Shown here piece by piece: positions 34,144 through 43,362 of a DNA stretch of 64,000 nt. This DNA is from Virgisporangium ochraceum (lineage in GTDB: Bacteria; Actinomycetota; Actinomycetes; Mycobacteriales; Micromonosporaceae), in assembly GCF_016863655.1 (NCBI RefSeq), contig NZ_BOPH01000132.1:62001-126000 (forward strand). The letters run 5' to 3'. The notes below the pieces were generated by a model. It was not told where the DNA came from and made no database searches. It saw only the letters and a list, made by a program, of their open reading frames with translations. Made by a program: the position numbers and the translations under genes. Positions within the stretch are counted from its first letter, which is position 1. Every line of letters starts with the position of its first letter.

Positions 34144-35432
34144 CGCGCCGCGTACCCGGCCATCGCCTCGCGCACGCCCGGCGACACCAGCCACGGGCCG
34201 ATCGCGTCGGAGTACGCGAGGCCCTCGGGCGTGAGCCGGGAGCCGTCGAAGTACCCGTGCTCGGCCAGCCGGGTCAGCTCGGGGAAGTCGTCGTCCACTG
34301 TGGACCCGAACCGCCGCCCGTACGCGTCGCGGTGCACGCCGTCGGTGCGCAGCAACGACTTCAGGAGCCACCGCCGCCGCTGTTCGAGCCCGTCGAGCGC
34401 GAAGCCGTACTCGGCGACGTCGAAGTCGGTGGCCGGCCGGCTGAGATAGTCGTCGATGATGGCGCGGACCTGCCCGACGCCGACCGCGTAGTCGAACGAG
34501 TAGTGCAGCCCGGTCGTGTACGACCGCGCGCCGCAGCCGAGCCCCACCATGCCGTCGTCCTGGCAGCAGTACTCCGGCCCACCCACGTCGGCGGCGTCGC
34601 GCCGGCGGAACATGCGCATCGACTCCTGCCGGTAGCCCGCGTCTGCCAGCACCTCGACGGCCCGGCGGTACAGGGCCAGCCGCTCGGCGTCCCATTGCGG
34701 GTCCTCGCCGGGGGCACGACGGCCGAGACCCGTCAGCGGCCGCACGTACAGCGGATAGAGGTACAGCTCCTCCGGCCGCCACGACAGCGCCGTCGTCAGC
34801 GAGTACTCCCAGGTGGCGACGGTCTGGCCGGGGATGCCGTAGATGAGGTCGAAGTTGAGCGTGGGAACGGCGCTGGCGCGGATGAGGCCGAGGGCCCGGT
34901 CGACGTCCGCGCGGTGCTGCGGCCGTCCGGCCCGGTGCGCCTCGTCGTCGAGAAAGCTCTGGACCCCGATGCTGACCCGCGTGACGCCGCGCGCCGCGAG
35001 CACTTCCAACCGGTCGGCCGTGGCGGTGGCCGGCGACGTCTCGACGCCGGTGGGAACCGTTGCGCCGCCGGTGAACCGTGCGACGATGTCGAACAGACCG
35101 TCCAGTTCGGACGGTGTGAGGTAGGTGGGGGTGCCGCCGCCGATCGCCACGCGGGCGAAGGCGCCGCTTCCCAGGGCGTCGCGCACGCGGTCCGCTTGGA
35201 TCGCAAGCTGTGTGAGGTAGGCGCGCACCTGTTCAGCCGGCGGGTTCGCGCGCGTGAACAGGTTGCAGAAGCCGCACCGCATCTCGCAGAACGGCACGTG
35301 GACGTAGCAGAACAGCGCTCCCACGTCCTCGTCCACCCACACGCCGCGCAGGGACGGACGCGGCCGCAGCGGCCGGTACGCGGTCTTGTGCGGGTAGGCG
35401 TACAGGTAGCCCTGGTAGGGCGGGCCGATCAC
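34140..35432 (-). CDS. STM4012-family radical SAM protein (HemN/HemW-like)
   Basis: A 430-residue radical SAM enzyme related to oxygen-independent coproporphyrinogen oxidase. Cluster motif C-E-M-R-C-G-F-C is near residue 55; the HemN-like G-G-G-T-P-T-Y-L, V-E-T-S-P, G-V-Q-S-F and D-L-I-Y-G-I-P-G-Q-T segments follow. A winged C-terminal domain matches the HemN tail. Heme synthesis is unlikely in this context. The GTG at 35432 overlaps the STM4013 stop as GTGA. Confidence 0.88.
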   Translation of the reverse strand: MIGPPYQGYLYAYPHKTAYRPLRPRPSLRGVWVDEDVGALFCYVHVPFCEMRCGFCNLFTRANPPAEQVRAYLTQLAIQADRVRDALGSGAFARVAIGGGTPTYLTPSELDGLFDIVARFTGGATVPTGVETSPATATADRLEVLAARGVTRVSIGVQSFLDDEAHRAGRPQHRADVDRALGLIRASAVPTLNFDLIYGIPGQTVATWEYSLTTALSWRPEELYLYPLYVRPLTGLGRRAPGEDPQWDAERLALYRRAVEVLADAGYRQESMRMFRRRDAADVGGPEYCCQDDGMVGLGCGARSYTTGLHYSFDYAVGVGQVRAIIDDYLSRPATDFDVAEYGFALDGLEQRRRWLLKSLLRTDGVHRDAYGRRFGSTVDDDFPELTRLAEHGYFDGSRLTPEGLAYSDAIGPWLVSPGVREAMAGYAAR

Positions 35433-36232
35433 GGTCGCAGCACCACCTCGGCGTAGGGCACCGTCCAGACCACCTCGTGCGCGACGCGGTGCCCGGTGAG
35501 GCCGTCCTCGCCGTAGGCGGTGCCGTGGTCGGAGCACAGGATCGCCGCGCACGGCCGTCCGCGTCCGGTCATCGCCGTCACGAGCCGGGGCATCTGCGTA
35601 TCGACATACTCCAACGCGGCGGCGTGCGACTCCAGCGTGTCCTCCGCGGCGCCGTCGAGGTAGTGCCGGTTCGGCTGGTGCAGCGCGGCCACGTTGAGGA
35701 ACACGAACACGGGCCGGTCGCGCGGCGTCGCGTCGAGCGCGGCCTCGAGTCGCGCGAGTTGCGCTTCGAGGCAGCGCTTCTCGGTGACCCCGAAAGCAGG
35801 CTCCCAGTAGGCCTCGTCGAACAGCGACGGCAGCACCCGGCCCAACGGCGAGCACAGGTTGAAGAACCCGACCCCGCCCAGGCACAGGGTGCGGTATCCG
35901 TTGTCGCGCAGCGCGGTGACGATGTCGGGCGCGTCGAACACCCACGTACCGTCCACAGTGGACTCGCTGCCGGGGAAGCGTGCCGCGAACGGCCGTGGGT
36001 GCGGTCCGGGGCCGGACGGCGTGGGCAGGAAGCCGGCGAAGAACGCGTGGTGCGCCGCGTAGGTGAAGCTGGCCGGTGAATGCCTTTTCTCCCACCGGTT
36101 CCCGGGCAGCAGTGCCGCCAGGTTCGGCGTGCGCCCCCGCTCCATCAGCCCGGCGGCGACGTCGTACCGCAGCGTGTCGAGCGTGACGAAGAGGACGTCG
36201 TGCGTGCCGACCGCGTTCTTCAGGTCGAGCAC
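35429..36232 (-). CDS. STM4013-type sulfatase/alkaline-phosphatase-fold hydrolase
   Basis: A 267-residue metal-dependent hydrolase. Metal and nucleophile residues are in V-T-L-D-T-L-R-Y-D near residue 18, the second metal site in C-S-D-H-G-T-A-Y-G-E-D-G and a histidine in A-H-E-V-V-W-T. Lengths and spacing fit the alkaline-phosphatase superfamily without a sulfatase formylglycine motif, so the Thr is the likely nucleophile as in nucleotide pyrophosphatases or phosphonoacetate hydrolases. It overlaps the ATP-grasp gene by 13 nt. GTG start at 36232. Confidence 0.82.
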   Translation of the reverse strand: MLDLKNAVGTHDVLFVTLDTLRYDVAAGLMERGRTPNLAALLPGNRWEKRHSPASFTYAAHHAFFAGFLPTPSGPGPHPRPFAARFPGSESTVDGTWVFDAPDIVTALRDNGYRTLCLGGVGFFNLCSPLGRVLPSLFDEAYWEPAFGVTEKRCLEAQLARLEAALDATPRDRPVFVFLNVAALHQPNRHYLDGAAEDTLESHAAALEYVDTQMPRLVTAMTGRGRPCAAILCSDHGTAYGEDGLTGHRVAHEVVWTVPYAEVVLRP

Positions 36233-37365
36233 GGGACCACCCGGTCCGCGCCGGCGCGGCCCTCGGACCCGACGGCCGTGCCGCGCCCCCACCCGGCGAG
36301 CGCAGCGTGGACCTGCTCCGCGTACGTGTCGCGCCCGTGCTCGTTCACCAGCCCCGGCAGCAGGTCTCCGAACGCGTTCACCTCGGCCACCGCGTGCCGA
36401 CGCCACCCGGGCGCGAACATCAGGTCGACGCCGACCATCAGGCAGCCCGGGAACAGCGCCGCGGCCCGGGCGCAGGTCTCCATCGCCGCCCGCCAGTTCT
36501 CCTCGCCGGCGGCCGCCCGGACCGCGGCCGGGTCACCGCGCCGGGCACCCAGGTGCAGGTTGGTCATCGGGTGCCGGCTGGCCCGCACCACCACGTGCGT
36601 GGGCCGCCCGGCCACCACCACGACCCGCAGGTCGACCGTGCGTCCGCCGTGGCCCGCCTTCGGGAACCACCGCTCCACGTGCAGCGGCCCCAACCGGTCG
36701 ACGACGAACGCCACGGTCGCCTCGTCGGTGTACCGCCGCACGGTCAGCGAGTTGTACAGCCGCCCGTCGGCCACCTCGACCGACGTGGTGGCCACGAGCC
36801 GCGCCCCCGCGGTCTCCAACGCGATGACCCCCGAGGCCGACGACCCGTGCGGCGGCTTCACGAACACCCGACCGAACCCGGCCGCCCGCATCCGCTCTCT
36901 CAGGTCGACATACCCGGTGACCGGGGGCAGCGCCGCCGGCACCGGCACCCCCGCCGCCTCCAGCACCGCGTGGCAGCGCCGCTTGTCGAACATGACGGCC
37001 ACGGCGTCGGGGTCGCTGAGCGGCACCCCGGAACCGCCGAGCCGGCCGCCGAGCCGGCCGCCGAGCCGGTTCAGTGCGCCGGTGAACCCGGCGTACCAGG
37101 CCGCGCCGGGCCGGATCTCCCCGTGCGCCACCGGCTCGACGTCGCCGCGCAGCAGCCGGTCGACCTCGGGGTCGCCGTCGGGCGAGTCGATCCGCACCAG
37201 CGCACCCGCCGCGACCACGGGCACGTCCCCGCCCGCCAGCGCCCGCCACGGGATCTCGACCACCGGCGGCAGCCCCGCCGCCCGGACCGCGTCGGCGAAC
37301 AACCGCGACCGCCGTCCGCCCGGGTTGGTCACCGCCGCGAACCGCACGCCCGCCACTCCCGTCAC
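36220..37365 (-). CDS. STM4014-type ATP-grasp protein
   Basis: A 381-residue protein with an ATP-grasp C-terminal half: F-V-K-P-P-H-G-S-S-A-S-G as the ATP-binding loop near 185, and the metal site E-V-N-A-F-G-D near 335. The N terminus (F-A-A-V-T-N-P-G-G-R-R-S-R-L-F) looks like a Rossmann-type pre-ATP-grasp domain. It would ligate a carboxylate to an amine or thiol, possibly a peptide bond. A G-R-L-G-G-R-L-G-G insert is coded by a 12-bp triplicate near 37036-37071. The GTG at 37365 is chosen; it lies 10 nt past the STM4015 stop. Confidence 0.82.
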   Translation of the reverse strand: MTGVAGVRFAAVTNPGGRRSRLFADAVRAAGLPPVVEIPWRALAGGDVPVVAAGALVRIDSPDGDPEVDRLLRGDVEPVAHGEIRPGAAWYAGFTGALNRLGGRLGGRLGGSGVPLSDPDAVAVMFDKRRCHAVLEAAGVPVPAALPPVTGYVDLRERMRAAGFGRVFVKPPHGSSASGVIALETAGARLVATTSVEVADGRLYNSLTVRRYTDEATVAFVVDRLGPLHVERWFPKAGHGGRTVDLRVVVVAGRPTHVVVRASRHPMTNLHLGARRGDPAAVRAAAGEENWRAAMETCARAAALFPGCLMVGVDLMFAPGWRRHAVAEVNAFGDLLPGLVNEHGRDTYAEQVHAALAGWGRGTAVGSEGRAGADRVVPCST

Positions 37366-37375
37366 CCGGTGGGTC

Positions 37376-38293
37376 CTACTCGCTGACCGCGATCCAGCGG
37401 TCCTCACGCTCGTCGTCCAGCTGCTCGTCGAGGTCGACCGCGACGCCGGGAAGCGCGGTGACCAGCCGCTCCATCATCGCGGTCGACAGGTAGTGGTGCC
37501 AGAGGCGCAGCTCGGCCAGGTGGGTCAGCGGCTGGCCGGCCAGGAGCGCGGCGGCCCCCCGGTCGGTCAGGACGCCCATGGACAGGTCGAGCACCGCCAG
37601 CCGGGCGACGACCGGCGCGCCGGCCACCGCGGCGGCCACGTCGTCGGCGATCTCGGAGTTGCGCAGGCCCAGCTCCCTGAGCGCGGGCAGCTTCGAGCCG
37701 CCCAGCAGGTCGGCCAGGTCGGCCACGGTGGCGTCGCCGCCGTAGTTGTCGGTGCCGAGCCACAGCTCCAGCGACGACACGTTCGGCAGGTCGGACGCGC
37801 CGACCGCCCGCACGACCCCGGCCGGCAGGCCGCCGCTCTCGAATACCAGGTCGCGCAGCCCGGTGTGGTGGACCGGCCGGAGCTCGAGGCCCTCGCCGCC
37901 ACGCACCGTGAGGGTCTCCAGGCCGGGAAGGGCCTCGAGCACGGGTGTGAGGTCGCCGTGCTGGATCCAGGAGATCTCGCACTCCTCCGGAACCAGGTCG
38001 CCGACGAACAGCGCCCGCAGGTTCGGCAGCGCGGGCAGCTTCTCCGCGAGCAGCGCGACCGGCAGCTTGTGTTCGTAGGCCGCGCCACCCCACTGACCGA
38101 TGAGCAACGCCGAGACCGACGCGGGGTCGACGGCGCCCAGGAACGCGTCGAGGAGAGCCGCGAAGTCGTCGGGGCCGTCCTCGTACCCGACCTCCAGCCG
38201 CCAGGCGACGGCGCCGCCGGGCCGCTCACCGTCGGGCTCGAACGTGTGGACCGGCAGCCCGCCCCAGTCCTCCGGATGGTCCACGTAGCTCAT
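37376..38293 (-). CDS. STM4015-family leucine-rich protein, copy A
   Basis: A 305-residue soluble protein of leucine-rich, LRR-like repeats, e.g. L-P-N-L-R-A-L-F-V-G-D-L, L-P-G-L-E-T-L-T-V-R-G and L-P-A-L-R-E-L-G-L-R-N. The start M-S-Y-V-D-H-P-E at 38293 follows a run of Gs. It is a paralogue of the next gene upstream, sharing the spine G-P-D-D-F-A, L-P-A-G-V-V-R-A-V-G-A-S-D-L-P and L-S-M-G. The family is scaffold-like, with no catalytic motif; it may present or recognise the substrate of the radical SAM enzymes. Confidence 0.85.
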   Translation of the reverse strand: MSYVDHPEDWGGLPVHTFEPDGERPGGAVAWRLEVGYEDGPDDFAALLDAFLGAVDPASVSALLIGQWGGAAYEHKLPVALLAEKLPALPNLRALFVGDLVPEECEISWIQHGDLTPVLEALPGLETLTVRGGEGLELRPVHHTGLRDLVFESGGLPAGVVRAVGASDLPNVSSLELWLGTDNYGGDATVADLADLLGGSKLPALRELGLRNSEIADDVAAAVAGAPVVARLAVLDLSMGVLTDRGAAALLAGQPLTHLAELRLWHHYLSTAMMERLVTALPGVAVDLDEQLDDEREDRWIAVSE

Positions 38294-38388
38294 GCGTCTG
38301 CCCCCGTTCGCTGACTTCCCGCCCACGGCAACGTACCGGGTGCCGTGGGCGGTGGCCGGCGGTTCGGCCTGTCGCGGAGCCCCATCGG

Positions 38389-39282
38389 CTACTCGCTCAC
38401 CGCGACGACGCGGTCGACCGTACGCTCCTGGCGATCGTCCAGGTCGACGTCGACACCCGGCAGCCCGGCCACGATCCGCGCCGCCATCTCCTCGGACAGG
38501 TAGTGCCGGTGCAGGTCGAGCCGGCGCAGGTGGGTCAGCGGCTGCCCGCTGAGCAGCGCCCGGGCGCCCTCGTCGCCGAGCGTGCCCATCGACAGGTCGA
38601 GCACCTCCAGCCGCGCCACCACCGGTGCGGTGGAGACGGCGACGGCCACCTCGTCGGCCGCCTCGGCGTTGCACAGCCCGAGGTAGCGCAGGGCCGGGAG
38701 CCGCGCGCCGCCGAGGATCTCGGCAAGGTCGTCGACCCGGCTGTCGCCGCCGTAGCTGTCGTCGCCCAGCCACAGCTCGAGGTGGCCGAGCGCCGGCAGG
38801 TCGCTGGCGCCGACCGCGCGCACCGTCGACGCCGGTAGCCCGCCGCTCTCCAGCACCAGCGCCTCCAGCGGCGCGCCGACGAGCGGGGTGAACCCGTTGG
38901 ACCCGCGGGCCCGCAGGTGCACCAGCTTCGGGAAGAAGGGCAGGATCTCCGTCGGGTCGCACGGCGTGATCCAGGAGACCTCGCTCTCCTCGTAGACGAT
39001 GTCGCCGAGGAACAGCGCCCGCAGGTTCGGCAGCCTGCCGGCCCGCGCGGCCAGCGCGTCGATCGGTGCCGGGTGGTCGCCGACCGAGCCCCACGGGCCG
39101 ACGACGAGCGTGGTCAGCGCCGGCCCGACCGCCGACAGCAGCCCGTCGAGCACCTCCGCGAAGTCGTCGGGGCCGTCCTCCCAGTCGACCTCGATCCGCC
39201 ACGCCACCGCCGCGGGATCGTCGACGTCGGGTGCCTTCCCGTCCTCGAACCGGACGACCGGCAGACCGGCGAAGGTCTCCAC
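38389..39282 (-). CDS. STM4015-family leucine-rich protein, copy B
   Basis: A 297-residue paralogue of copy A, first in the STM4011-STM4015 operon. It has the same repeat pattern with L-P-N-L-R-A-L-F-L-G-D-I, L-P-A-L-G-H-L-E-L-W-L-G-D and L-P-A-L-R-Y-L-G-L. The in-frame start is GTG at 39282, but no ribosome site suits it. An ATG at 39299 with GGGGGAG upstream is out of frame by one base, and the translated sequence just before the GTG (D-H-V-E-T-F) resembles the copy A start. A single-base frameshift at the N terminus is therefore possible. Confidence 0.8.
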   Translation of the reverse strand: METFAGLPVVRFEDGKAPDVDDPAAVAWRIEVDWEDGPDDFAEVLDGLLSAVGPALTTLVVGPWGSVGDHPAPIDALAARAGRLPNLRALFLGDIVYEESEVSWITPCDPTEILPFFPKLVHLRARGSNGFTPLVGAPLEALVLESGGLPASTVRAVGASDLPALGHLELWLGDDSYGGDSRVDDLAEILGGARLPALRYLGLCNAEAADEVAVAVSTAPVVARLEVLDLSMGTLGDEGARALLSGQPLTHLRRLDLHRHYLSEEMAARIVAGLPGVDVDLDDRQERTVDRVVAVSE

Positions 39283-39350
39283 ATGGTCGTGAACGTCATG
39301 TGCTCCCCCTGTGCGCGAACGGCGGGCGTGGGACGCGCGGACGCTACCAG

Positions 39351-39379
39351 CACACCGCCCCCTGCGGTGGGGCGGTGTG
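39351..39379. terminator. Terminator hairpin after uvrB
   Basis: CACACCGCCCC (39351-39361) and GGGGCGGTGTG (39369-39379) pair perfectly around a 7-nt loop, 30 nt past the uvrB stop. Confidence 0.8.
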
Positions 39380-39408
39380 GTGGCGCGATCTTCCGGTGTG
39401 GTGCGGCG

Positions 39409-41538
<2,130 letters not shown>

Positions 41539-41545
41539 GGGAACC

Positions 41546-41551
41546 ACCGTA
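41546..41551 (-). promoter_or_regulatory. Leaderless -10 box of uvrB
   Basis: TACGGT ends 7 nt before the uvrB ATG at 41538. Confidence 0.5.
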
Positions 41552-41886
41552 ACTCCGGGGTGTGACAACTTTGCCGATCGGTCCAGGCAGGCACGATCAG
41601 CTTCGATATCACGATTGTTTTGTCAAGATCATGAAGCTACCGTTTTCAGGGTAGGCCGCTCGCGGGCGGCCGACCGGGAACGAAGGTCCAGCCTCATCGG
41701 GCTGGCGGTCCCGGCGCAGGGTTAGCAGCCCCGGCCGGCAAGGTCGGTGAGCGCAACCCGTGCGGTGGCGCCTTGAGCAGCGCCCCGGCCCCCCGCGAGC
41801 GCCTCAGCGTCGTCCAGGAGCTTTTATGGGACCGCGTGAGCGCCCACCTTCACCCAACCGCCCCGGGCCACGCCCCCATTCCCGGG

Positions 41887-41892
41887 TAGGTT
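41887..41892 (+). promoter_or_regulatory. Leaderless -10 box of the HAD gene
   Basis: TAGGTT ends 6 nt before the GTG at 41899. Confidence 0.5.
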
Positions 41893-41898
41893 CGACGA

Positions 41899-42531
41899 GT
41901 GGATCTCTCCAACGTCGCCGCCGTGCTCCTCGACATGGACGGCACCCTGGTCGACTCCGACGCCGCCGTCGAGCGCGCCTGGACCAGCTGGGCCGCCGAG
42001 TTCGGCGCCGACGCGGCCGCGGTGCTCGCGATCGCCCACGGCGCGCCGGCCGACACCACCGTCCGCAAGATCATGGCCGACGCCACCGACGACGCGGTCC
42101 ACCGCGCCGCGACCCGCCAGCTGGAGCTGCAGTACGACGACCTGTCCGACGTGCGCGCGCTCGACGGTGCCACCGACCTGTTCGCGGTGCTGGAGCGGCG
42201 CGGCCTGCCGTGGGCGGTCGTCACGAGCGCCGACGTGCGGCTGGCGCGGGCGCGGCTGGGCGCCGCGGGCATCGTGGCGCCCCTCGTGGTGACCGTCGAG
42301 GACATCAGCGCCGGCAAGCCCGACCCGGAGGGGTTCCTGCTCGCCGCGGAACGGCTGGGCGTCGCGCCGGAGCGCTGCCTGGTGGTCGAGGACTCCGAGC
42401 CGGGCCTGCGGGCCGGCCGCGCCGCGGGTGCGATGACCGCCGCCCTGAAGGGCCTCGACGGCGACCTGAGGCTGAGGGACCTGGGCGAGCTCGCGGAGCT
42501 GCTCAGCGCCGCCGGAGCGTCCCCGAGGTGA
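41899..42531 (+). CDS. HAD-superfamily phosphatase
   Basis: A 210-residue haloacid-dehalogenase-like hydrolase of the beta-phosphoglucomutase / phosphatase subfamily. Motif I is D-M-D-G-T-L near residue 13, motif II is V-V-T-S-A-D, motif III is G-K-P-D-P-E and motif IV is V-V-E-D-S-E-P-G. A small helical cap lies between motifs I and II. The substrate is not predictable. It overlaps the convergent coaE gene by 29 nt at the 3' end. Confidence 0.9.
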   Translation: MDLSNVAAVLLDMDGTLVDSDAAVERAWTSWAAEFGADAAAVLAIAHGAPADTTVRKIMADATDDAVHRAATRQLELQYDDLSDVRALDGATDLFAVLERRGLPWAVVTSADVRLARARLGAAGIVAPLVVTVEDISAGKPDPEGFLLAAERLGVAPERCLVVEDSEPGLRAGRAAGAMTAALKGLDGDLRLRDLGELAELLSAAGASPR

Positions 42532-43105
42532 TCCCCTCCCACACCTCGTCGACCCGCGCGTGCAGGTCCTCCAGCGTCCCGTCGTTCTCGATGGCCACAT
42601 CGGCCACGGCGCGCCGCTGTTCGTCGGTCGCCTGAGCCGCGATCCGCGACTCGGCCTCCTCGCGGCTCATCCCGCGGGTGCGCGCGAGCCGCTCGATGCG
42701 CGCCTCCAGCGGCGCGAACACGATGACCACCAGCTCGAACGTGGCCGCCATGCCACCCTCGACCAGCAGCGGCACGTCGTTGACCACGATCGTCCCCGGT
42801 GCGGCGGCCATGATCAGCTCGACCGTGCGGGCCCGGATCAGCGGGTGGGTGATCCCCTCCAGCCGGCGCCGCGCCTCCGGGTCGGAGAAGACGATCTTCC
42901 CGAGCGCCGGCCGGTCGAGCGACCCGTCGGGCGCGAGCACCCCGTCACCGAACGCCGCCACCACCTCGGCGAGCCCGTCGGTGCCCGGTGCGACCACCTC
43001 GCGCGCCAGTTTGTCCCCGTCGATGATCATCGCCCCGTGCGAGGCGAGCCGTGACGCCACGGCCGACTTCCCCGCCCCGATCCCCCCGGTGAGCCCGACC
43101 AGCAC
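42503..43105 (-). CDS. coaE: Dephospho-CoA kinase
   Basis: A 200-residue P-loop kinase that makes CoA from dephospho-CoA. The P-loop is G-L-T-G-G-I-G-A-G-K-S, followed by D-G-D-K-L-A-R-E-V-V and P-L-L-V-E. The GTG at 43105 is chosen, with GGGAGG about 4 nt upstream; the frame upstream would add 13 residues. Lies downstream of rpsA as in mycobacteria. No C-terminal GrpB-like extension of the mycobacterial kind is present. Confidence 0.95.
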   Translation of the reverse strand: MLVGLTGGIGAGKSAVASRLASHGAMIIDGDKLAREVVAPGTDGLAEVVAAFGDGVLAPDGSLDRPALGKIVFSDPEARRRLEGITHPLIRARTVELIMAAAPGTIVVNDVPLLVEGGMAATFELVVIVFAPLEARIERLARTRGMSREEAESRIAAQATDEQRRAVADVAIENDGTLEDLHARVDEVWEGITSGTLRRR

Positions 43106-43175
43106 GAGACCTCCCACGATCACGACGACCCGCCCAGTGTGCACCCCCTGCGACCCCGCGCCGCGACCGCCCCAT

Positions 43176-43236
43176 GATCGTGTTCCCAGGAACGAACGTG
43201 AAGCGTGGCTACACGTTCGTTCCTCAAATCGCGATC
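43176..43236. repeat. GATC-ended nested hairpin
   Basis: AGGAACGAACGTG (43188-43200) and CACGTTCGTTCCT (43212-43224) form a perfect 13-bp stem with an 11-nt loop. GATCG (43176-43180) and CGATC (43232-43236) form an outer pair. Located between rpsA and coaE. Confidence 0.75.
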
Positions 43237-43290
43237 ACGGCCGGGACACCGCGATCACTGCCGGGACACCGCGATCACGGCCCGGCACCG
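43231..43290. repeat. Tandem repeat, 20 bp x 3
   Basis: Units of the form GCGATCACGGCCGGGACACC start at 43231, 43251 and 43271, differing by a few bases. They join the hairpin at 43176-43236 and precede the rpsA terminator. Confidence 0.8.
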
Positions 43291-43309
43291 TGATCGCGGC
43301 CGGAACAGC

Positions 43310-43345
43310 GAACTGCCCCGGTCGCCGACGCGACCGGGGCAGTTC
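43310..43345 (-). terminator. rpsA terminator
   Basis: GAACTGCCCCGGTCGC (43310-43325) and GCGACCGGGGCAGTTC (43330-43345) form a perfect 16-bp stem with a 4-nt loop, 18 nt past the rpsA stop. Confidence 0.85.
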
Positions 43346-43362
43346 AGCAACAGAGCGTGGTG

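Larger units (their letters stand above)
41539..41898. other. Intergenic region, possible structured RNA
   Basis: This 360-nt gap between the divergent uvrB and HAD genes has no gene I can support. On the + strand about 41635-41800 has several stem-loops in series: CTACC/GGTAG near 41636-41654, GCCGC/GCGGC near 41655-41670, and CCAGCC/GGCTGG (41688-41705) inside CCGGGA/TCCCGG (about 41674-41713). GGGTT/AACCC (41719-41758) follows. It resembles no riboswitch I can name. Confidence 0.4.

Noticed and set aside
34140..35432. HemN/HemW heme-biosynthesis enzyme
   Set aside because: The fold is related, but the operon neighbours match the STM4011-STM4015 set, so a heme role is not supported.
41640..41800. 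Known riboswitch (cobalamin, SAM, TPP, ydaO, SAM-IV)
   Set aside because: Stems are present, but none of the conserved core sequences that define those classes is there.
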